DNA of 9,315 nt from an uncultured Alphaproteobacteria bacterium (GTDB taxonomy: Bacteria; Pseudomonadota; Alphaproteobacteria; Puniceispirillales; Puniceispirillaceae), in contig CALEYP010000075.1 in the NCBI GenBank assembly GCA_937924895.1, positions 1 through 9,315 of the forward strand. Reading direction: 5' to 3'. The translations under genes were made by a program, and so were the position numbers. The number at the start of each line of letters is the position of its first letter. Position 1 is the first letter of the stretch. Shown here in pieces: positions 6,403 through 9,315 of the stretch. The notes under the pieces are model-generated. The model was not told where the DNA came from. It saw only the letters and a list, made by a program, of their open reading frames with translations, and ran no database searches.

Positions 6403-7494
6403 TTAAATTCGTAAGCATACGCGATTACCAGATAGCATAGTGACGTGCCCTGCAATTTCTAATTCAAGTAAAGCCACGCGTATGACCTGAGCAGAGACAT
6501 GACACCAGCGCATCAATTCGTCAATATCAACTGGGTCAATTGTTAAATTTTCCAAGATTTTTTTGGAACTAATTTCGATCATAGCTTCGTCTATTTGAGA
6601 CAAATCAACCTCCCGTATGAGGGGCATAAGCGGCACAGATTCCGTTAGAGGCGATGATAAATGACGTATGATATCATCGGCAGATGTGACCAATAATGCC
6701 CCTTGTTGAATGAGAAGGTTACAGCCAGCGGCCCGTTTATCAAAAGGTGAACCAGGTACAGCAAGCACATCACCACCGCGGTCGCTTACCTCTCTTGCTG
6801 TGATAAGAGATCCTGATTGTTTGGCAGCCTCAACTACAATCACCGCTTTGGCAAGAGAGGCGATAATACGATTGCGTGCGGGAAAGGCGCGCGGGTTTGG
6901 CTGTGTGCCAGGCATCATCTCCGTGAGAATGAGGCCGGATTGGGCACAATTTTGATAGAGATCCTCATTTTCTTGCGGATATATAACATCAATACCACAT
7001 GCGGTGACACCTATCGTACCCGTAGCTAATGCGCCTAAATGGGCCGCTCTATCTATGCCGCGGGCCAGACCTGATATGATACAATATCCGGCGTACCCAA
7101 TCTCAGATGACCAATCTTGTGCGATTTTACTAGCATTAAGAGAGGCATTACGTGCCCCCACAATCGCAAAACAGTCTTTTTTAAGAAGCGATAGGTGCCC
7201 TTTTGCAAACATGACCGGAGGAGCATCATTAAAATGATTGAGACGCTCTGGATAATTGGTCATCCCACGCACTAAAATATGAACATTCAGGGATGCCATA
7301 TCATCCATAATCGCTTGGCATGAGGCTTTGTCTGCGATGGCAAATTTGCGGCCTTGGCGCTTCCCAATATCAGGGAGGTGCCGCACAGCATTTGTGGCGT
7401 CGCCATAGCGTGCGAGTAACAAATTATAGGTAACAGGCCCAATATTTGGCGTCCGAATGAGCCTAAGCGCATTCACAATTTCCGTCTCATCCAT
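6403..7494 (-). CDS. dprA: DNA processing protein DprA (Smf), RecA loader for incoming DNA
   Basis: 363-aa DprA. In transformable bacteria DprA binds incoming single-stranded DNA and loads RecA on it; in Rhodobacter capsulatus it is needed to receive gene transfer agent DNA. Seen here: an N-terminal helix-hairpin-helix-like part (TPNIGPVTYNLLLARYG, about 15-31), then the Rossmann-like DprA core with IVGAR (111-115), SGLARGID (141-148), FPARNRII (204-211), GSLITA (228-233) and VLAVPGSP (243-250), then a C-terminal winged helix of the DML1-like type (about 304-362). The length is normal for the class. The start ATG fits the family N-terminus but has no Shine-Dalgarno sequence. Directly upstream are a TATAAA box and a CtrA site (separate entries), suggesting its own regulated promoter inside the gene series. 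Uptake genes (comEC, comF) are not in the window, so competence itself is not shown. Confidence 0.95.
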   Translation of the reverse strand: MDETEIVNALRLIRTPNIGPVTYNLLLARYGDATNAVRHLPDIGKRQGRKFAIADKASCQAIMDDMASLNVHILVRGMTNYPERLNHFNDAPPVMFAKGHLSLLKKDCFAIVGARNASLNASKIAQDWSSEIGYAGYCIISGLARGIDRAAHLGALATGTIGVTACGIDVIYPQENEDLYQNCAQSGLILTEMMPGTQPNPRAFPARNRIIASLAKAVIVVEAAKQSGSLITAREVSDRGGDVLAVPGSPFDKRAAGCNLLIQQGALLVTSADDIIRHLSSPLTESVPLMPLIREVDLSQIDEAMIEISSKKILENLTIDPVDIDELMRWCHVSAQVIRVALLELEIAGHVTMLSGNRVCLRI

Positions 7495-7499
7495 ACGGA

Positions 7500-7505
7500 T
7501 TTATA
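7500..7505 (-). promoter_or_regulatory. -10 element of a probable leaderless dprA promoter
   Basis: TATAAA on the minus strand (five of six matches to TATAAT) ends five bases before the dprA ATG. Usual spacing from a -10 to the transcription start puts +1 at or within a base of the A of ATG. The position 17 bp upstream (7523-7528) has no -35 hexamer but lies inside the CtrA box, as in CtrA-activated promoters. Confidence 0.5.
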
Positions 7506-7516
7506 ACAAGGGAAGG

Positions 7517-7532
7517 TTAAGAAAAAGTTAAC
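7517..7532. promoter_or_regulatory. CtrA binding site (TTAA-N7-TTAAC) upstream of dprA
   Basis: The plus strand reads TTAA-GAAAAAG-TTAAC, an exact match to the full CtrA consensus. One base further, the minus strand reads TTAA-CTTTTTC-TTAAC, so the site is complete in both orientations. It lies in the 58-bp gap between plsY and dprA, over the -35 region of the dprA promoter candidate. CtrA is the response regulator controlling cell cycle, motility and, in Rhodobacterales, competence and gene transfer agent genes. The site implies the organism has CtrA, which is not in the window. Confidence 0.72.
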
Positions 7533-7552
7533 GCCAACGAAAAAAGTGACAC

Positions 7553-8140
7553 TTAAACCGATTTTTTAAAGGATATTTTGCTTTCAGTTCCTGCGAAGAT
7601 GCGGGCGATATTTTCCCTGTGACGCCAATAAGACAGGGCTGCAATGGCGCAAATATAGGGCCAACCATCAAAAGAGAGGGCGCTGATCAGTGTCGCTGTT
7701 GCAAAACCAGTAAGGGCAGAAAGTGAACTAATGCGGAATAAGGCCGACATAATGAGCCATGTGACTGCCATTGTTAGCCCTGCTGGCCAATAGAGGACGG
7801 CAAGAGTTGCAATGGCTGTTGCGACGCCCTTACCACCTTTGAAACGGAGCCATAGCGGATAACAGTGACCAACCACTGCAGCAAGTCCTGCAAGTGGGGC
7901 TTGGTCCGTCCATCCAAGCGCGAGCATCATCCCAACGACAGCGCCTCCTTTGCCGGCATCACCAATGAGGGTGCCAAAAGCAGCTAGTTTATGGCCAGTG
8001 CGCAGAACATTGGTAGCCCCAATATTTCCCGACCCAATTTTGCGGATATCGCCTAGCCCTGCTAGATAGGCACAGACAAGCCCAAAAGGTACCGAACCTG
8101 CAAAATAGCCAAGGGCCGCGGCAATCATCATTTCAGTCAT
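7553..8140 (-). CDS. plsY: Glycerol-3-phosphate acyltransferase PlsY
   Basis: 195-aa inner-membrane enzyme that transfers the acyl group of acyl-phosphate (made by PlsX) to the sn-1 position of glycerol 3-phosphate, giving lysophosphatidic acid, the first acylation in phospholipid synthesis. All three family motifs are present: GSGNIGATN (36-44), GHCYPLWLRFKGGKGVAT (91-108) and HRENIARIFAGTE (174-186), plus DAGKG at 61-65. The rest is hydrophobic, compatible with about five to seven membrane segments (for example around 5-27, 55-75, 82-95, 110-133, 138-172). The start ATG follows a G-rich ribosome binding site. It sits 23 bp downstream of the dihydroorotase-like gene, so the two are probably co-transcribed. 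Length is typical. Confidence 0.96.
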   Translation of the reverse strand: MTEMMIAAALGYFAGSVPFGLVCAYLAGLGDIRKIGSGNIGATNVLRTGHKLAAFGTLIGDAGKGGAVVGMMLALGWTDQAPLAGLAAVVGHCYPLWLRFKGGKGVATAIATLAVLYWPAGLTMAVTWLIMSALFRISSLSALTGFATATLISALSFDGWPYICAIAALSYWRHRENIARIFAGTESKISFKKSV

Positions 8141-8147
8141 TGTTATT

Positions 8148-8153
8148 CCCCCC
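8148..8153 (-). promoter_or_regulatory. G-rich ribosome binding site of plsY
   Basis: Six consecutive G (GGGGGGAA on the minus strand) end seven bases before the plsY ATG, in the 23-bp gap after the dihydroorotase-like gene. It can pair only partly with the CCTCC of 16S rRNA, but the position is right. Confidence 0.45.
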
Positions 8154-8163
8154 GAATGTCTGC

Positions 8164-9315
8164 TTAGCCGTCATGGCGCCACACCATCTCTCCGCCAACG
8201 AAATTATACAGTAATTTGCCGAAGGCCGGATGATGGTTGAAGGGGCTGATACGAGAGCGCGACAAGAAAGTCTGAGACTCAATTCTATGCGCCACTTTTG
8301 GGTGGAAACAAATAATATCAGCTGGCAATCCTGTTTCTAGAGACCCACCAGAAATCCCTGTGATACGGGCTGGGGCGGTGCTCGCAAGTTCAATGGCACG
8401 GCTGAGCGAGAGTGTTTCATTTTCAACCAATGATAAAAGCATTGGGAAGAGTGTCTCAATTCCAGACGCGCCGCAGGCTGCAAATCCAAATGGCTGGGCC
8501 TTATCATCTTGGCTGACCGGCAAATGATCAGAAGCCAGCGCATCAATCGTGCCATCTGCGAGACCGCGCAAAATGGCAAGCCTATCACCTTCTGACCGCA
8601 ATGGTGGGTTGAGGCGGAAGGCTGTATTAAACCCGTTTACGGCAAGTTCATTTAAAAGAGCATAGGCTGGCGCTGTATCGCAAGTCACTGGCAAGCCTTC
8701 AGCTTTGGCGCGTCTGACCTCATCTAATGCCGCAGCTGTTGATATATGGGCAACATGGTAGCGTGCCTTTGTGAGGCGGACTAATTCAATATCGCGCTTT
8801 ACAATAATGCTCTCTGCGGCATCTGGTATGCCAATCAATCCTAATCTTGTAGCGGTTTCACCTTCATTCATCTCGCCCTTATCAGATAGCTGATAATCTT
8901 CACAATGGTGAATGACGACCTTATCAAACATGGTGGCATAGGTGAGGATACGCCGCATCATCAAACTATCTTGGATAGAATGAGCACCGCTCGCAAAACC
9001 AACAGCCCCAGCCTCAGCCATCATGCCTAGCTCTGCCATCTCTTTACCATTTTGCCCTTTTGTCAAAGCGCCATAAAGATGCAAACGTGGCCCGCCTGTC
9101 CGAGACGAACGCAATAAGAGAGAATCTATCATTGCGGCATTATCAATCACTGGGTTTGTGTCTGGCAGGCTAATTAATGACGTGATGCCAGAGGCTGCCG
9201 CAGCAGCAAGGAGGCTATCAACTGTTTCTAGATGTTCTGCGCCAGGATCTGCAGATTGGATGCGCATATCAACAAGGCCAGGGCTCACGCAAGCGCCCTT
9301 TAGGTCGATAACCTC
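8164..9315 (-). CDS. Dihydroorotase-like protein, probably inactive PyrC' type (5' end missing)
   Basis: The frame is open to the right edge, giving 383 residues without the N-terminus; the GTG at 9288 is only an internal Val codon. Overall it is a type I dihydroorotase of the amidohydrolase superfamily: PGLVDM (12-17), SLPDTNP, IHHCED (135-140), HVAHIST (187-193), NPPLR (236-240), ASDHLPV (261-267) and the closing beta domain with PADI. Key residues are lost: the metal and substrate motif HxHxR reads RIQSA (18-22), the metal-ligand region FSDDG reads FASGA (107-111), MPNT reads LPDT, and DHAPH reads DHLPV. His137, His190 and Asp263 remain. Active dihydroorotase closes carbamoyl-aspartate to dihydroorotate; this copy more likely acts as a non-catalytic partner of aspartate transcarbamoylase, as PyrC' does in Pseudomonas. 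The pyrB gene, expected upstream, is outside. It may be annotated as pyrC elsewhere. Confidence 0.85.
   Translation of the reverse strand, partial: EVIDLKGACVSPGLVDMRIQSADPGAEHLETVDSLLAAAAASGITSLISLPDTNPVIDNAAMIDSLLLRSSRTGGPRLHLYGALTKGQNGKEMAELGMMAEAGAVGFASGAHSIQDSLMMRRILTYATMFDKVVIHHCEDYQLSDKGEMNEGETATRLGLIGIPDAAESIIVKRDIELVRLTKARYHVAHISTAAALDEVRRAKAEGLPVTCDTAPAYALLNELAVNGFNTAFRLNPPLRSEGDRLAILRGLADGTIDALASDHLPVSQDDKAQPFGFAACGASGIETLFPMLLSLVENETLSLSRAIELASTAPARITGISGGSLETGLPADIICFHPKVAHRIESQTFLSRSRISPFNHHPAFGKLLYNFVGGEMVWRHDG

Noticed and set aside
7553..7569. Second CtrA-like pair TTAA ... TTAA at the plsY end
   Set aside because: The spacing is nine bases, not seven, and it overlaps the plsY stop and last codons.
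9286..9288. GTG as start of the dihydroorotase-like gene
   Set aside because: The frame continues to the window edge with a typical preceding sequence (EVIDLKGACVSPGLVD); the GTG codes an internal Val.
1..9315. Mobile elements, CRISPR arrays, tRNA or rRNA genes, toxin-antitoxin or defence genes
   Set aside because: No terminal repeats, transposase or integrase motifs, spaced direct repeats, cloverleaf sequences or unexplained coding regions were found; the window is filled by recognised core genes.

Overview
This window is a chromosomal housekeeping segment of an alphaproteobacterium. Four things point there: the alphaproteobacterial envelope protein EipB (DUF1849) at the left edge; the gene order dihydroorotase-like / plsY / dprA / topA / rnr / rpmG, which I recall as common in that class; the degenerate dihydroorotase next to plsY; and a textbook CtrA operator. 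Base composition looks fairly balanced to slightly AT-rich, so a marine lineage rather than a high-GC soil one is possible. I cannot name a genus.

Layout. Positions 1-284 (+) hold the C-terminal end of an EipB-like periplasmic protein, whose stop codon lies inside a perfect hairpin (267-288). Everything else is on the minus strand. Read in transcription order from the right edge: a 5'-truncated dihydroorotase homologue lacking most catalytic residues (9315-8164), plsY (8140-7553), dprA (7494-6403), topA (6331-3725), rnr (3728-1500), rpmG (1377-1210) and a fructokinase-type ROK kinase (1194-298). The kinase converges on the EipB gene. rpmG is only 55 codons long.

Organisation. Gaps are small: 23 bp before plsY, 58 bp before dprA, 71 bp before topA, a GTGA overlap between topA and rnr, 122 bp before rpmG and 15 bp before the kinase. 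The series may be transcribed together in part. The gaps before dprA and rpmG carry promoter-like signals. The topA gap is very AT-rich and could hold another promoter.

Functions are mostly independent core roles: pyrimidine synthesis (probably as a structural partner of aspartate transcarbamoylase), first acylation in phospholipid synthesis, RecA loading on incoming DNA, relaxation of negative supercoils, RNA turnover, a ribosomal protein and sugar phosphorylation.

Most interesting signal. A perfect CtrA box (TTAA-N7-TTAAC, valid in both orientations) lies 23-38 bp upstream of dprA. It sits where a -35 element would be for a TATAAA box that would start transcription at or next to the dprA ATG. 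This predicts cell-cycle or competence-type control and a leaderless dprA mRNA. I found no undescribed multi-gene system, mobile element, CRISPR array or stable RNA gene.
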